Positions 11,945 through 22,551 of a DNA stretch of 64,000 bases are shown here, piece after piece. Within the stretch, counting starts at the first letter, position 1; each line of letters begins with the position of its first letter. A program made the translations under genes and the position numbers. Under the pieces are notes generated by a model, which made no database searches, had not been told where the DNA came from, and saw nothing but the letters and a program-made list of their open reading frames with translations. The stretch is from Acinetobacter terrestris (GTDB taxonomy: Bacteria > Pseudomonadota > Gammaproteobacteria > Pseudomonadales > Moraxellaceae): positions 1 through 64,000 of the forward strand of contig NZ_SJNZ01000010.1 in the NCBI RefSeq assembly GCF_004331155.1. The letters are read 5' to 3'.

Positions 11945-12087
11945 AAGGCAAAATATGAGACTGGATCAGCAAACTTAAAGCGCTGCTTTAAGGCTTTGCC
12001 CAGCCGCAAGATGAGAAGCTGTGCTTTGAGTTGGCAGGGTCAATCCAAGCACTGCTTTTGCTTGTCCTTCATATTTTGCCTTTTTTT
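11945..12087 (+). ncRNA. Candidate structured RNA or long-stem terminator between minE and the PA4642-family gene
   Basis: A perfect 14-base repeat pair, AAGGCAAAATATGA at 11945-11958 and TCATATTTTGCCTT at 12069-12082, encloses about 110 bases and runs straight into seven Ts. Inside is a perfect 8-base hairpin, CTTAAAGC-GCT-GCTTTAAG, plus shorter possible stems (CAGC/GCTG, TGCC/GGCA). The inner part is more GC-rich than typical intergenic DNA here and has no ORF. It could be a stand-alone small RNA, a 3'-UTR RNA of minE, or a terminator holding a short insertion. I recognise no named RNA family. Confidence 0.5.
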
Positions 12088-12116
12088 ATTTTATCCAGTA
12101 TACCAAGGAGTTTGCG

Positions 12117-12404
12117 ATGGCATTATCTCAGCCAGCAACGTTCAATGAAGAATGGTCAGACGAGCGTGTATTTGCCTATTTAACACAGCTTCCTCCTGCA
12201 GGCGTGAATGCCGATTTTCACGTGCTTTATCATGCATTCAAACATATGCGTCCAAATGACTATGAACGCTTGTTGACGCAATTCGTTGCCGATGGCCGTG
12301 ATGTCAATGCAACCAATCCTGAAGGTCAACGCATTCATGATGTGATTGCTGAATATCCTCGTCAAAGCGAAGGGTTCTTGGAAGTTTTGGCTAAGTTTGC
12401 TTAA
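12117..12404 (+). CDS. PA4642-family protein of unknown function
   Basis: A 95-residue acidic protein, with RBS AAGGAGTTTGCG before the ATG. The blocks ERLLTQFVADGRDVNA and EGQRIHDVIAEY resemble the small Pseudomonas PA4642-type proteins, a family without known function, and the length agrees. No signal peptide, membrane segment or cysteine pair is visible, so it is likely cytoplasmic. It follows the candidate RNA element and ends at a bidirectional terminator. Confidence 0.65.
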   Translation: MALSQPATFNEEWSDERVFAYLTQLPPAGVNADFHVLYHAFKHMRPNDYERLLTQFVADGRDVNATNPEGQRIHDVIAEYPRQSEGFLEVLAKFA

Positions 12405-12416
12405 TCGAATTTCTAT

Positions 12417-12459
12417 AAAAAAAGCCTGCCCGTTTAAATAAAACGAGCAGGCTTTTTTT
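12417..12459. terminator. Bidirectional terminator
   Basis: The stem joins AAAAAAAGCCTGC and GCAGGCTTTTTTT, extended by an inner CGTTT/AAACG pair with an AAATA-type loop. It sits between the convergent PA4642-family and AEC transporter genes and has T-runs in both directions. Confidence 0.92.
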
Positions 12460-12481
12460 ATGCTGAAGATAAACAATCACA

Positions 12482-13384
12482 TTAAGACAGCAGCAACATC
12501 AGTACAGGAAAAGTCACTGCAAAGCATAGTGTTTGCAAGCTAATTATCCCTGCCATGAGTTGGCTATCACCATTAAAATAACGCGTTAAAATATAGGATG
12601 CCGATGCCGTAGGTAAGGCAAAGAACACGACTAAAACAATCGTTTCAAACTGATTCAAATTCAGCGCATAACAAATCAGATAAGCCAAACCTGGCACCAC
12701 AATTAAACGCCCCAGAGTATTCAATAATAAGCGCGAATAGTCATGTTTCAGGTCTGCAAACTGCAAAGCCGCCCCGACGCAAATCAATCCCAATGGCAGA
12801 CTCATACTGGCTAAAATTTTAAACAGTTGTTCCAAACCGGAAAATAACGAGAGCTGTAGCAGATTAAAAATGATTCCAACCAGACAGCCCAAGATCAAGG
12901 GATTTTTGATCAGAGAAAATAGAATCTGAGCCGGTTTTAAACCCTGCCCTTGTGAAAAAGCCAGTACTGAAATTACATTTACCAAAGGAATCGCCAGTGC
13001 AATCATCATGGCAAACATTTGCATGCCCTGAGCGCCAAACAGCAAAGACATAATGGATAAACCAATATAGGTATTGAAACGAATCTGGCTTTGCACATAT
13101 ACGCCAAAACGCGCGATCGGAATATGAAAAAATGCCTTTGCCACCCACAACGTGAGCGCAGTAATTATGATGATGATAAACAGGGCCAATAACACCTGAG
13201 TAATCGTTGCGAGTTCCAATTTTATATAAGCGAGATTATTAAAAAGTAATACCGGAAATAAAATCAAATAATTCAGTTTTTCAGCGCCACGCCAAAATTC
13301 ATCTGTTAGAAACTGTGTCCGTTTAAATATATAACCCATGGCAATTAACATAATTAATGGAAACAACGCCATCACAACATTCAT
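12482..13384 (-). CDS. AEC-family transporter (auxin efflux carrier superfamily)
   Basis: A 300-residue integral inner-membrane protein with about ten hydrophobic helices. It begins MNVVMALFPLIMLIAMGYI and contains NPLILGCLVGIIFN and SMSLPLGLICVGAAL, typical of this family. Bacterial members carry small organic acids such as malate, but the substrate here is unknown. A RBS (AGGGTAGAGA) precedes the ATG. It lies between ftsK and a bidirectional terminator and appears monocistronic. A second, divergent paralogue occurs at 58358-59281. Confidence 0.85.
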   Translation of the reverse strand: MNVVMALFPLIMLIAMGYIFKRTQFLTDEFWRGAEKLNYLILFPVLLFNNLAYIKLELATITQVLLALFIIIIITALTLWVAKAFFHIPIARFGVYVQSQIRFNTYIGLSIMSLLFGAQGMQMFAMMIALAIPLVNVISVLAFSQGQGLKPAQILFSLIKNPLILGCLVGIIFNLLQLSLFSGLEQLFKILASMSLPLGLICVGAALQFADLKHDYSRLLLNTLGRLIVVPGLAYLICYALNLNQFETIVLVVFFALPTASASYILTRYFNGDSQLMAGIISLQTLCFAVTFPVLMLLLS

Positions 13385-13456
13385 TCTCTACCCTTCGTCC
13401 CTAAATTATATTTCCGCTCTATGACGTGAATAACCTTGATCATTTTTAATGTCCAG

Positions 13457-13481
13457 AAAAAGGCCTGCTTATGCAGGCCTT
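13457..13481 (-). terminator. Terminator downstream of ftsK
   Basis: A perfect 9-base stem, AAGGCCTGC/GCAGGCCTT, with a four-base loop, followed by TTTTT on the minus strand. It lies 17 bases after the ftsK stop. Confidence 0.9.
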
Positions 13482-13498
13482 GAACTCAGTATGAAAAT

Positions 13499-16400
13499 TT
13501 AGACCAAAATGTCACGTTTACCGTTGGCACCCATGCCACTGACAATCCCGTTTTCTTCCATCTGGTCGATGATACGTGCCGCACGGTTATAACCGAGACT
13601 AAACTTACGCTGTAACGATGAAGTTGAAGCCTTACGTGTTTCCAGAACAAAGGACACACATTGGTCATACAGGGCATCACGATCCGAACCACCATCACCA
13701 TCTTCAAAACCACGCGAAGTGGGTTCTTCATCATAAGGCGTTAGAATTTCATCGACATAATTCGGAGCCGCACGTTCACGCCATGCATCACAAATATTGT
13801 TCACTTCATCATCGGAAATAAACGCACCATGCACACGTTCCGGCTCAATTTTACCAGGCCCCAAGAACAGCATGTCACCATGACCCAACAGGTCTTCTGC
13901 ACCACTGGCATCCAAAATGGTACGCGAGTCAATTTTACTGTTTACACGTAAAGCCACGCGGGTTGGAATATTGGCCTTGATCAAACCGGTAATCACGTCG
14001 ACCGATGGACGTTGTGTCGCAAGCAGTAAATGAATACCCGCAGCACGTGATTTTTGTGCCAAACGGGTAATCATTTCTTCAGCTTTTTTACCCACCTGCA
14101 TAATCATGTCGGCAAATTCGTCGGCAACAATCACAATGGATGGCAATGGCGTTAAACGTGGCGCACGCTCTCCTACAACCGAGTCACTCGCTTTCCACGT
14201 TGGATCAATCAGGTCTTCACCATTGGCAATCGCTTCATCAACCTTGCGGTTATAGTCGCTTAATTTACGGATTTTTAAATAAGACATCAGCTTATAGCGA
14301 CGTTCCATTTCATTAACACACCAGTTCAATGCATTGACTGCATCTTTCATGTCAGTCACAACTGGCGTAAGCAGATGTGGAATATCGTTATAGTTGGCAA
14401 GTTCCAGCTGTTTCGGGTCAATCAAGATTAAACGCAATTGATCCGGTGTATATTTCAACAGCATCGATAAAATCATCGAGTTTACTGCCACTGACTTACC
14501 AGAACCGGTTGTACCTGCGACCAGCATATGCGGCGCTTTACCCAAGTCAGCAATGACCGGATTACCCGAAATATCTTTACCCATCGCCACCGAAAGAATG
14601 CTGTTTGGATCGGTAAAGGCAGGGATGGTCAACAACTCGATCAGGCGTACCATTTCACGTGTGCTATTCGGTACTTCAATTCCGATATACGGTTTACCCG
14701 GAATCACTTCGACCACACGCACCGATGCCATTGACATTGAACGCGCCAAGTCACGTGAAATATTGGTCACTTTAGAAGCTTTCACACCCGGTGCCAGATC
14801 TAGCTCAAAACGCGTCACTACCGGCCCCGGTTGTGCTTCAACCACTTTGGCTTTGACATTAAACTCTTGTAGTTTAATTTCAAGTAACTCAGATAAACGC
14901 GCTAACTGTTCCGCAGTAAAATTGACTTTTTTATTCGGATCGACTTTATCCAGTAAATCCAGTCCCGGTAGTGGGGGCAAATCTTTTCGACGTGCCGCTA
15001 CCTGCATTGCAAGGGACATCGGACGACCTGAGGCATCGGTTAACGGTGCATCAAAATCAAATTCGTCTTCCTCGACAGGTTTGCCTGCAGTTTCCTGCCA
15101 AACTTCGCGGAACACATCTTTATTTGATGAAATTAAAGCTTTTTCATCTTCTGAAATAATGGGTTGCTGAATCTGGGTTTTTATTGCGCTGCTGACAAAT
15201 GCGGATGATTGTGCATAGCTGCTGGTTGTACGCACGGGAGCAGGCTCTTCAATATCATCAATTAACAAGTCATCCACCAGCAAATCATCAAGTCCATCAA
15301 ACTCGTCATCTAAAGCCGAATTCTTAGGTGTTGTATGGATCGAGGGTGAAACTGTCACTGGAGATGAGGTGATCACAATCTTTTCTTCAACAGCTGATGG
15401 CGCTTGTTCAGTTTCTACATGATTAAATGGTGTATGCACATCTGTCGCTGTTTTGCCATGTGGAACTGCGGCAAGCAGTTCATCAAAGATTTCATCGTCA
15501 TCCCAATCCAGATTTTGTTTAGAGGTCTGGGGTGTCGTTGCTACAGGTTGCTCATCAACAAAGGCTTTAAAATGTTCATGCGGAGTATGCAGTTCAGATT
15601 CTTCAGCTGCTTTTAATAAAGCGTCAATATCTTGTTTATGTTTTTGGTTTTCATCTGAGTTTAATGCACGCCAAACTTCGCCCGTCGCAACGACTCGTCG
15701 CGTATTTTCTTCCAGACGATGGGCTTTTTCCAGGACTTGTTCAAGTTCAGCTTCATCCTCGGCATCGATCAGCTGTTGCTGTGCATAGTGTTCTTTTTCC
15801 ACCATGTCATTGAACAGGCGCTCTGCAGCCTGATCACGCACCATAGGGGATGTTTCTTGAACTTCACGATGTTCTGGAGCAGGCGTTACACTCTCTACTG
15901 CAGTTTTCTGCTTGGCAATCGCCACCGATTTTTTGATTTCAGGCGTGGTGCGGTCAAATGCAGACTCGGTTTCCGGAACATTTTTATAAAATAGATCTTG
16001 TAAATAAGCAGGTGTGGCTTTGAGCGTGACCCAGGTTTTATTCCATTTCACGCCAAATGACAGGGTAAATAAAACCACCCAAAACACCACAAGAAAAATG
16101 GTTGCACCATATATGGTTAAAATTTGCGACAGGCTTTCACCCAGCTCATAACCGATGATCCCGCCGGATGAATTGTCTAAAGTGTCGGCAGGTACTTGCC
16201 AATACAAATACAATAAACTTGCTGTCGCCAGTAAAATAAAGAACTGTGCAGAATATCGAAAAGGTTTATTCAAAAAGCTATACGGCCACCAGACCTGAAT
16301 CGCCTCGACGAATAAAAAGATCGGAATCAGTAAACTTGCCCAGCCCAAGAAACCGAACAGTAAATCTGCGATCCAAGCACCTGCCACACCGCTGGCATTC

Positions 16401-16549
16401 GACACCTGCTGTGTATCACTGGAAATATGCATCCAGCCTGGATCAAAAGGCGTATAAGTCACTGTTGCAAGGAATAAATAAATTCCAAAAGAGACCAAAA
16501 ATAATGTCATTATTAAGCGCTGTGCATAAGCACTCGACACCGCAGTCAT
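13499..16549 (-). CDS. ftsK: DNA translocase FtsK
   Basis: A septal DNA pump that clears chromosome ends and activates XerCD at dif. Four membrane helices occupy about the first 200 residues. An acidic, low-complexity linker of about 300 residues follows. The motor has Walker A GTTGSGKS, DPKQLELANYND and the LLATQRPSVDVITG block. The C-terminal winged-helix gamma domain (SSLQRKFSLGYNRAARIIDQME), which reads KOPS sites, is complete. The start at 16549 (MTAVSSAYAQ, 1016 residues) is preferred because ACAGGACAGTAT precedes it; an in-frame ATG at 16579 lacks a visible ribosome site. Confidence 0.95.
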   Translation of the reverse strand: MTAVSSAYAQRLIMTLFLVSFGIYLFLATVTYTPFDPGWMHISSDTQQVSNASGVAGAWIADLLFGFLGWASLLIPIFLFVEAIQVWWPYSFLNKPFRYSAQFFILLATASLLYLYWQVPADTLDNSSGGIIGYELGESLSQILTIYGATIFLVVFWVVLFTLSFGVKWNKTWVTLKATPAYLQDLFYKNVPETESAFDRTTPEIKKSVAIAKQKTAVESVTPAPEHREVQETSPMVRDQAAERLFNDMVEKEHYAQQQLIDAEDEAELEQVLEKAHRLEENTRRVVATGEVWRALNSDENQKHKQDIDALLKAAEESELHTPHEHFKAFVDEQPVATTPQTSKQNLDWDDDEIFDELLAAVPHGKTATDVHTPFNHVETEQAPSAVEEKIVITSSPVTVSPSIHTTPKNSALDDEFDGLDDLLVDDLLIDDIEEPAPVRTTSSYAQSSAFVSSAIKTQIQQPIISEDEKALISSNKDVFREVWQETAGKPVEEDEFDFDAPLTDASGRPMSLAMQVAARRKDLPPLPGLDLLDKVDPNKKVNFTAEQLARLSELLEIKLQEFNVKAKVVEAQPGPVVTRFELDLAPGVKASKVTNISRDLARSMSMASVRVVEVIPGKPYIGIEVPNSTREMVRLIELLTIPAFTDPNSILSVAMGKDISGNPVIADLGKAPHMLVAGTTGSGKSVAVNSMILSMLLKYTPDQLRLILIDPKQLELANYNDIPHLLTPVVTDMKDAVNALNWCVNEMERRYKLMSYLKIRKLSDYNRKVDEAIANGEDLIDPTWKASDSVVGERAPRLTPLPSIVIVADEFADMIMQVGKKAEEMITRLAQKSRAAGIHLLLATQRPSVDVITGLIKANIPTRVALRVNSKIDSRTILDASGAEDLLGHGDMLFLGPGKIEPERVHGAFISDDEVNNICDAWRERAAPNYVDEILTPYDEEPTSRGFEDGDGGSDRDALYDQCVSFVLETRKASTSSLQRKFSLGYNRAARIIDQMEENGIVSGMGANGKRDILV

Positions 16550-16800
16550 ATACTGTCCTGTAACCAATTTTTCATTCATGTTTTTTGTAAGAAACTAAGA
16601 CAAAATAGTTTCGCAATTAAACTCGATATTATGCACCTGTTCCAAGGAAAAAGATGCAATATTATGTAGAGGCTGTTGATACAAATCCTATGAATTAAGT
16701 ATCTAGCACAGCGCTCATGTTGTATATAGCTCAAATCGATTTCAATGATCAATAATATCGACATCGAACGCACACAACTGTTATCGAGTTTCACGTATAA

Positions 16801-17793
<993 letters not shown>

Positions 17794-17818
17794 TTCAAGT
17801 AAATTAATTCCACTAAAC

Positions 17819-17852
17819 AAAAAAAACCGTCCTTCTTTGGGCGGTTTTTTTT
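17819..17852 (+). terminator. Terminator downstream of trxB
   Basis: ACCGTCC and GGGCGGT pair around TTCTTT with flanking A and T octamers. It lies 26 bases past the trxB stop and upstream of aat. Confidence 0.9.
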
Positions 17853-17911
17853 GTATGATAAAAACCATAAATGCTTATTGCACGTTACTGTTCTCGTTCA
17901 GGCCAAATCCC

Positions 17912-18643
17912 ATGCATCCATTAGCACCCTCAGAATTCATTTTCCCCGATCCCATCGAAGCCGATCCCGATGATCAAGGACTTATTTGCATAGGTGCCGA
18001 CCTCTCCCCTGCTACGCTTTTTGAAGCTTATACCCATGGTCTGTTTCCCTGGTTTAGCGAGGGTGAACCAATTTGTTGGTGGAGCCCTGAACCGCGTTGC
18101 ATTATTCGCCCCAACGATTACCACCCGAGTAAATCTTTAGTCCGCAACATGAAAAAGTTTGATTATAAAATTACGATTAATCATGCTTTTGAACAGGTGA
18201 TTCGTTCCTGCTCCTTACCTCGTAGTTATGCAGAAGATACCTGGATTTCTGAAGATATTATTGATGGATATTGCCAGTTATTTGATGCCGGTTATGGCTA
18301 TAGCATTGAAGTTTGGGATGAAGGCAAAATTGTCGGTGGTTTATATGGTGTGACCATTGGGCATGGCTGTTTTGGTGAGTCGATGTTTAGCACCCAAACC
18401 GATGTTTCAAAAATGGCTTTTTATACATTAATGCTGCTGGGTCAGGAAAATCATCTGCCCTGGATTGACTGTCAACTGGTCAATGATCATCTTTTAAGCC
18501 TGGGTGCTTGTACAATTTCTCGCCAAGCGTATCTTAATTCGTTACAAGATGTTGTTAAACAGCCATCTATAGATTGGAAAAAATATCAAGAGGGTGTATT
18601 TTCAAGTAAAACAATAGCGCAACACGCGCGATTAATTGAATGA
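17912..18643 (+). CDS. aat: Leucyl/phenylalanyl-tRNA--protein transferase
   Basis: It moves Leu or Phe from tRNA to proteins with N-terminal Arg or Lys, marking them for ClpS-ClpAP. The 243-residue protein carries [27 protein letters not shown] and GESMF, all conserved in E. coli Aat (234 residues). The ATG at 17912 (MHPLAPSEF) is chosen by alignment to the family; the ribosome site is weak, and the longer frame runs back into the trxB terminator. bpt follows after 19 bases, so they are a pair. Confidence 0.92.
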   Translation: MHPLAPSEFIFPDPIEADPDDQGLICIGADLSPATLFEAYTHGLFPWFSEGEPICWWSPEPRCIIRPNDYHPSKSLVRNMKKFDYKITINHAFEQVIRSCSLPRSYAEDTWISEDIIDGYCQLFDAGYGYSIEVWDEGKIVGGLYGVTIGHGCFGESMFSTQTDVSKMAFYTLMLLGQENHLPWIDCQLVNDHLLSLGACTISRQAYLNSLQDVVKQPSIDWKKYQEGVFSSKTIAQHARLIE

Positions 18644-18662
18644 AAATAACAGAGGGATTGCC

Positions 18663-19478
18663 ATGAATTCGTATCACCCAAAATCCCTATTGAATGATTT
18701 ACAGTATTATATTACGCCACCGCATAGCTGCAGCTACCTGGAAAATAAATCAGCGCGGATGGTCTTTTTAGATCCTGCACATCGAATTGATGTGGTCAGT
18801 TTATCTGAACTTTCCCGTTTGGGATTTCGTCGCAGTGGCGATTTTGTCTATCGTCCAGAATGTCACTTATGCCGCCAATGCCTGTCCAGTCGTGTCCCTG
18901 TCACTGAATTTCACATGAACAGTACCCAGAAAAAGGCATGGAAACGCAATCAAGACCTGACGGTTAAAATCACGCGCACTGCGGATGCCTCTGAAATTCA
19001 TTATGCTTTATATGAACGCTATATTAATGAGCGTCATGCCGATGGCGATATGTTCCCACCTAGCTTAGATCAATTCGAAAAATTTCTAGTGCATAGCTGC
19101 ACGGACAGTTTTTTCCTGGAATTCTGGAAAGACGACAAGCTGATTAGTGTTTCGAGTTGTGATCCCTTGGATGACGGGGTTTCTGCGGTCTATACGTTTT
19201 TTGATCCTGATGAAAATCGACGTTCACTGGGTGTATTTGCAGTGCTTAAACAGATTGAACATGCCAAAGCTTTAGCTTTGCCTTATGTTTATTTGGGCTA
19301 TTGGGTGCCGCATTCCAATAAAATGAATTACAAATCTCAATATGTACCTTTGGAGCTACTGATTGATGGACAATGGCGCCGATTAAACCGTTTGCTCAAT
19401 CAAGAAGAAATTCAACAATTGGGAAACTCCCTGATGACCACCTTGCCCTCTGGATGGAATAACCCAATTATTAAATAA
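18663..19478 (+). CDS. bpt: Aspartate/glutamate leucyltransferase (Bpt, ATE-related)
   Basis: A 271-residue homologue of arginyl-tRNA-protein transferases; bacterial Bpt attaches leucine to N-terminal Asp or Glu. The N-terminal cysteine region includes HSCSYL and CHLCRQCLSSRVP, conserved metal or Fe-S candidate ligands. DPLDDGVSAVYTFFDP and YVYLGYWV form the GNAT-like core. The start at 18663 (MNSYHPKS) follows AGAGGGATTGCC; an upstream in-frame ATG overlaps aat. The aat-bpt pairing is common in proteobacteria; the usual neighbour infA is absent here. Confidence 0.9.
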   Translation: MNSYHPKSLLNDLQYYITPPHSCSYLENKSARMVFLDPAHRIDVVSLSELSRLGFRRSGDFVYRPECHLCRQCLSSRVPVTEFHMNSTQKKAWKRNQDLTVKITRTADASEIHYALYERYINERHADGDMFPPSLDQFEKFLVHSCTDSFFLEFWKDDKLISVSSCDPLDDGVSAVYTFFDPDENRRSLGVFAVLKQIEHAKALALPYVYLGYWVPHSNKMNYKSQYVPLELLIDGQWRRLNRLLNQEEIQQLGNSLMTTLPSGWNNPIIK

Positions 19479-19501
19479 TATTATTGATGATTTAAAAAAA
19501 T

Positions 19502-19963
19502 TTACGATTTAAAAAGTTGTGAAAAATCATCACTGCATGATTTCACCATAATAATGGCATGCTCGCGAGAGCCGTCTGGTTTTGGATAATAGTTTTTACG
19601 TAAATCAATTTGATGAAAACCGGCTTTTTCATACAGCGCAATCGCAGCTAAATTACTTTCCCGCACTTCCAAGAAAATTTGCAGCGGATTATTTTTCAAC
19701 TGTGCAATTGAAGCTTCAAGTAATTGAAAGCCTAGCCCTTTGCCTTGCTGACTCGGATGAATAGCCATCAGTAACAGATTGGCTTCATCCAGCACCGGTT
19801 GCAAGATACAAAAACCGACCACCTGCCCCTGCTGTTCAATCACGGTACAAATATAAGAATCCATTGATTCTTCAAACTGTTTTGCGGTCCACGGATGGCT
19901 TTGTACCAATTGCTCAATTTGCGTAATGCGGCTGACATCCGCTTTTTGCATTAAACGAATCAT
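19502..19963 (-). CDS. rimI: Ribosomal protein S18 alanine N-acetyltransferase
   Basis: A 153-residue GNAT enzyme that acetylates the N-terminal alanine of S18. The acetyl-CoA loop is MAIHPSQQGKGLGFQLL (Q/RxxGxG type), followed by FLEVRESNLAAIALYEKAGF, the NxxAxxLYxKxGF signature typical of RimI. HPWTAKQFEESM near residue 23 also fits. It is convergent with bpt. Some RimI homologues act on other substrates, so exact specificity is inferred. Confidence 0.85.
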   Translation of the reverse strand: MIRLMQKADVSRITQIEQLVQSHPWTAKQFEESMDSYICTVIEQQGQVVGFCILQPVLDEANLLLMAIHPSQQGKGLGFQLLEASIAQLKNNPLQIFLEVRESNLAAIALYEKAGFHQIDLRKNYYPKPDGSREHAIIMVKSCSDDFSQLFKS

Positions 19964-20026
19964 CTTCGTTCATCTTTTAAATAACAGAAGCTTGGCATTA
20001 TAGGAACTTTGGATAAAAAATCGAGT

Positions 20027-20053
20027 AAAAAAAAGGGCAATATCAATTGCCCC
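20027..20053 (-). terminator. Terminator downstream of the PF10118 hydrolase gene
   Basis: GGGCAAT at 20035-20041 pairs with ATTGCCC at 20046-20052 around a four-base loop, followed by eight Ts on the minus strand. It is 16 bases beyond the stop. Confidence 0.85.
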
Positions 20054-20068
20054 AAGTATTAACAGCTC

Positions 20069-20950
20069 TTAAAAACCTAATTTAGCTTTCCAAGTCGTCA
20101 ATAAACCCACAGTATCCAAATCATTCGGATGAAAACCTGGTTTAAAATAAGCCAACATTTCCTTACCCATACCCGTAATAATGCCTTTCGATGGACTATA
20201 GGCATAAGCATAAATTTCTTTTAAAGATTTTAGATTTAACTGTTTGTCCTCTTTGAGCAAACGTGCAAGAAAATAAGATTGGGTAATAAACAGGATCACC
20301 ATTGCAATGGTTAGAGAACCAGTTCGCAAAGCATAGGCTTTATAACCCCGGCCAAATACACCTTCAAAAACATCATAAGCCACGGCTTTATGTTCATTTT
20401 CTTCAATCGCATGCCATGCCCACATGGTTGCCATCGTCTGGTCAGTCATTAGCGCTTGAATATGCGGATTACGTAGTAATTCTGAAGCGATGGTCGCAGT
20501 AAAATGCTCAAGTGCAGTTGTTGCAGTCAAATCGACCATTTCTTGGGTAATACCGACGGGCTTTCCTACTTTTGCCATAAACTTACGTGTGGTTTGAATG
20601 ACTTTATCGGTATAACGATCGAGTGTATCGACATCATGCCCAAATTTTTGTGCGGAAGCATTAAAACCAACATGCTCATGCGTATGCATGGCTTCTTGAC
20701 CAATAAATGCAGAGATTTCTTTTTGCAAAGTTTCATTGTCTTTAATGGCTGGATGTTGACGCACTGCACGTACGCTATCAATAAAGAATTTCTCACCGGC
20801 TGGGAACAAGGCAGATAATGCAGTCATAAAATGAGTCAGACCTGCAGAACCATTCATCCAATATTCAGGCACCTTATCAAAATCAAAATTCATACGTCGT
20901 ACAGGAAAGCTTGCACCCGCACGGTTAGTAATATTGACTTTTGCATTCAT
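20069..20950 (-). CDS. Predicted metal-dependent hydrolase (PF10118 family)
   Basis: A 293-residue protein resembling the COG3687/PF10118 family. Candidate metal ligands are in FIGQEAMHTHEHVGFN (about 83-98), TALEHFTATIASE and WHAIEENEHKAVAYDVF, a repeated E/H spacing like ferritin-type di-iron helices. One hydrophobic segment near residue 225 (SLTIAMVILFITQSYFLA) may associate with membrane. The reaction is not established for the family. It is monocistronic, with its own terminator and a RBS (TAGGAGTAAGCG-like) before the ATG. Confidence 0.75.
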   Translation of the reverse strand: MNAKVNITNRAGASFPVRRMNFDFDKVPEYWMNGSAGLTHFMTALSALFPAGEKFFIDSVRAVRQHPAIKDNETLQKEISAFIGQEAMHTHEHVGFNASAQKFGHDVDTLDRYTDKVIQTTRKFMAKVGKPVGITQEMVDLTATTALEHFTATIASELLRNPHIQALMTDQTMATMWAWHAIEENEHKAVAYDVFEGVFGRGYKAYALRTGSLTIAMVILFITQSYFLARLLKEDKQLNLKSLKEIYAYAYSPSKGIITGMGKEMLAYFKPGFHPNDLDTVGLLTTWKAKLGF

Positions 20951-21221
20951 GACGCTTACTCCTATCTAGCAAAATGATTTTGCTTAATACACTTATGTTT
21001 GTTTTTCTTCATTCTTATATTACGTATTTAAAAAATTGCGATAAGTGCAGATAAGGTCAGGAAAATATCAGTTAAGGACATGAGGAGAGAAAATAATGAT
21101 AAATGAAATTATTTTTTCGACGCAAGGGAATAAAGCGCTGCTTCATTTCGATGCAAGGGAAAAGAAGAAGGATTAAAATCATTACGACACAAGACACTCT
21201 CAATAAGAAATCATCATGCAT

Positions 21222-21252
21222 AAAAAAAGCGCCCCAAAGGAGCGCTTTTTTA
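21222..21252 (-). terminator. Terminator of the str operon downstream of tuf
   Basis: AAAAAAGCGC and GCGCTTTTTT pair around CCCAAAGGA, 16 bases after the tuf stop. Confidence 0.9.
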
Positions 21253-21267
21253 TACAATCAATACTGA

Positions 21268-22458
21268 TTATAGAGTTACTTTAGCAACTACACCAGCACC
21301 AACTGTACGACCACCTTCACGGATCGCAAAACGTAGACCTGGGTCCATTGCGATTGGGTGGATCAATTCTACTGACATTTCAACGTTGTCACCCGGCATT
21401 ACCATTTCCACGCCTTCTTGTAATTGGATTGCGCCAGTTACGTCAGTTGTACGGAAATAGAATTGTGGACGGTAACCGTTAAGGAATGGTGTATGACGAC
21501 CACCCTCTTCTTTAGAAAGTACGTATACTTCTGCGTCGAATTTAGTATGCGGTTTGATTGTACCTGGTTTAGCAAGTACTTGACCACGTTGCACGTCTTC
21601 ACGTTTAGTACCACGTAGAAGAACACCACAGTTCTCGCCAGCACGACCTTCGTCAAGCAATTTACGGAACATTTCCACGCCAGTTACAGTCGTTACAACT
21701 GTATCTTTAATACCAACGATTTCAACTGATTCGCCAACTTTAACGATACCAGATTCAACACGGCCTGTGACTACAGTACCACGACCTGAAATTGAGAATA
21801 CGTCTTCGATTGGCATCAAGAATGCTTTGTCGATTGCGCGTTCTGGTTCAGGAATGTAAGAATCAAGCGCAGCAACCAATTCGATTACAGCAGATTCGCC
21901 ATATGGACCATCATTACCATTCAATGCTTGAAGCGCTGAACCACGAATGATTGGAGTATCATCACCTGGGAAGTCATAAGTAGAAAGAAGTTCACGAACT
22001 TCCATTTCTACCAATTCAAGCAATTCTTCGTCATCAACAAGGTCACACTTGTTAAGGAATACAAGAATGTAAGGTACACCAACCTGACGAGAAAGAAGGA
22101 TGTGTTCACGAGTCTGTGGCATAGGGCCATCAGTCGCAGCACATACAAGGATCGCGCCGTCCATTTGAGCAGCACCAGTGATCATGTTTTTAACATAATC
22201 GGCGTGACCTGGACAGTCTACGTGTGCGTAGTGACGAATCGGAGAATCGTATTCTACGTGTGAAGTATTAATGGTAATACCACGTGCTTTTTCTTCTGGT
22301 GCAGAGTCAATTGCTGCGTAATCTTTCGCTTCACCGCCGTAAGTTTTTGCACAGATTGTTGCAATTGCAGCAGTTAAAGTTGTTTTACCATGGTCGACGT
22401 GACCAATTGTACCCACGTTTACGTGTGGCTTATTACGTTCAAACTTAGCCTTAGCCAT
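21268..22458 (-). CDS. tuf: Elongation factor Tu
   Basis: The GTPase that brings aminoacyl-tRNA to the ribosome. It has 396 residues, with the G1 motif [10 protein letters not shown]3 DCPGHADY, G4 NKCD and the C-terminal [11 protein letters not shown]. It is the last gene of rpsL-rpsG-fusA-tuf, 93 bases after fusA, and ends at a strong terminator. RBS AAGGAAGCTCTC precedes the ATG. Many Acinetobacter genomes have a second tuf copy; only one is in this window. Confidence 0.98.
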   Translation of the reverse strand: MAKAKFERNKPHVNVGTIGHVDHGKTTLTAAIATICAKTYGGEAKDYAAIDSAPEEKARGITINTSHVEYDSPIRHYAHVDCPGHADYVKNMITGAAQMDGAILVCAATDGPMPQTREHILLSRQVGVPYILVFLNKCDLVDDEELLELVEMEVRELLSTYDFPGDDTPIIRGSALQALNGNDGPYGESAVIELVAALDSYIPEPERAIDKAFLMPIEDVFSISGRGTVVTGRVESGIVKVGESVEIVGIKDTVVTTVTGVEMFRKLLDEGRAGENCGVLLRGTKREDVQRGQVLAKPGTIKPHTKFDAEVYVLSKEEGGRHTPFLNGYRPQFYFRTTDVTGAIQLQEGVEMVMPGDNVEMSVELIHPIAMDPGLRFAIREGGRTVGAGVVAKVTL

Positions 22459-22551
22459 GAGAGCTTCCTTTTATAACTACTCATGCAGGGTTACTGCATG
22501 AGCACTTGGTTTTTAACTATGAATTAGTTTGGGCTTATAGTAATCGAAAGA

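Noticed and set aside
14553..15170. 205-codon plus-strand frame antisense to ftsK
   Set aside because: Serine-rich shadow of the ftsK coding strand without start signals or homology.
21072..21257. 61-codon minus-strand frame between tuf and the PF10118 hydrolase gene
   Set aside because: It contains the tuf terminator within its C-terminal coding part, has no ribosome site and no recognisable sequence.
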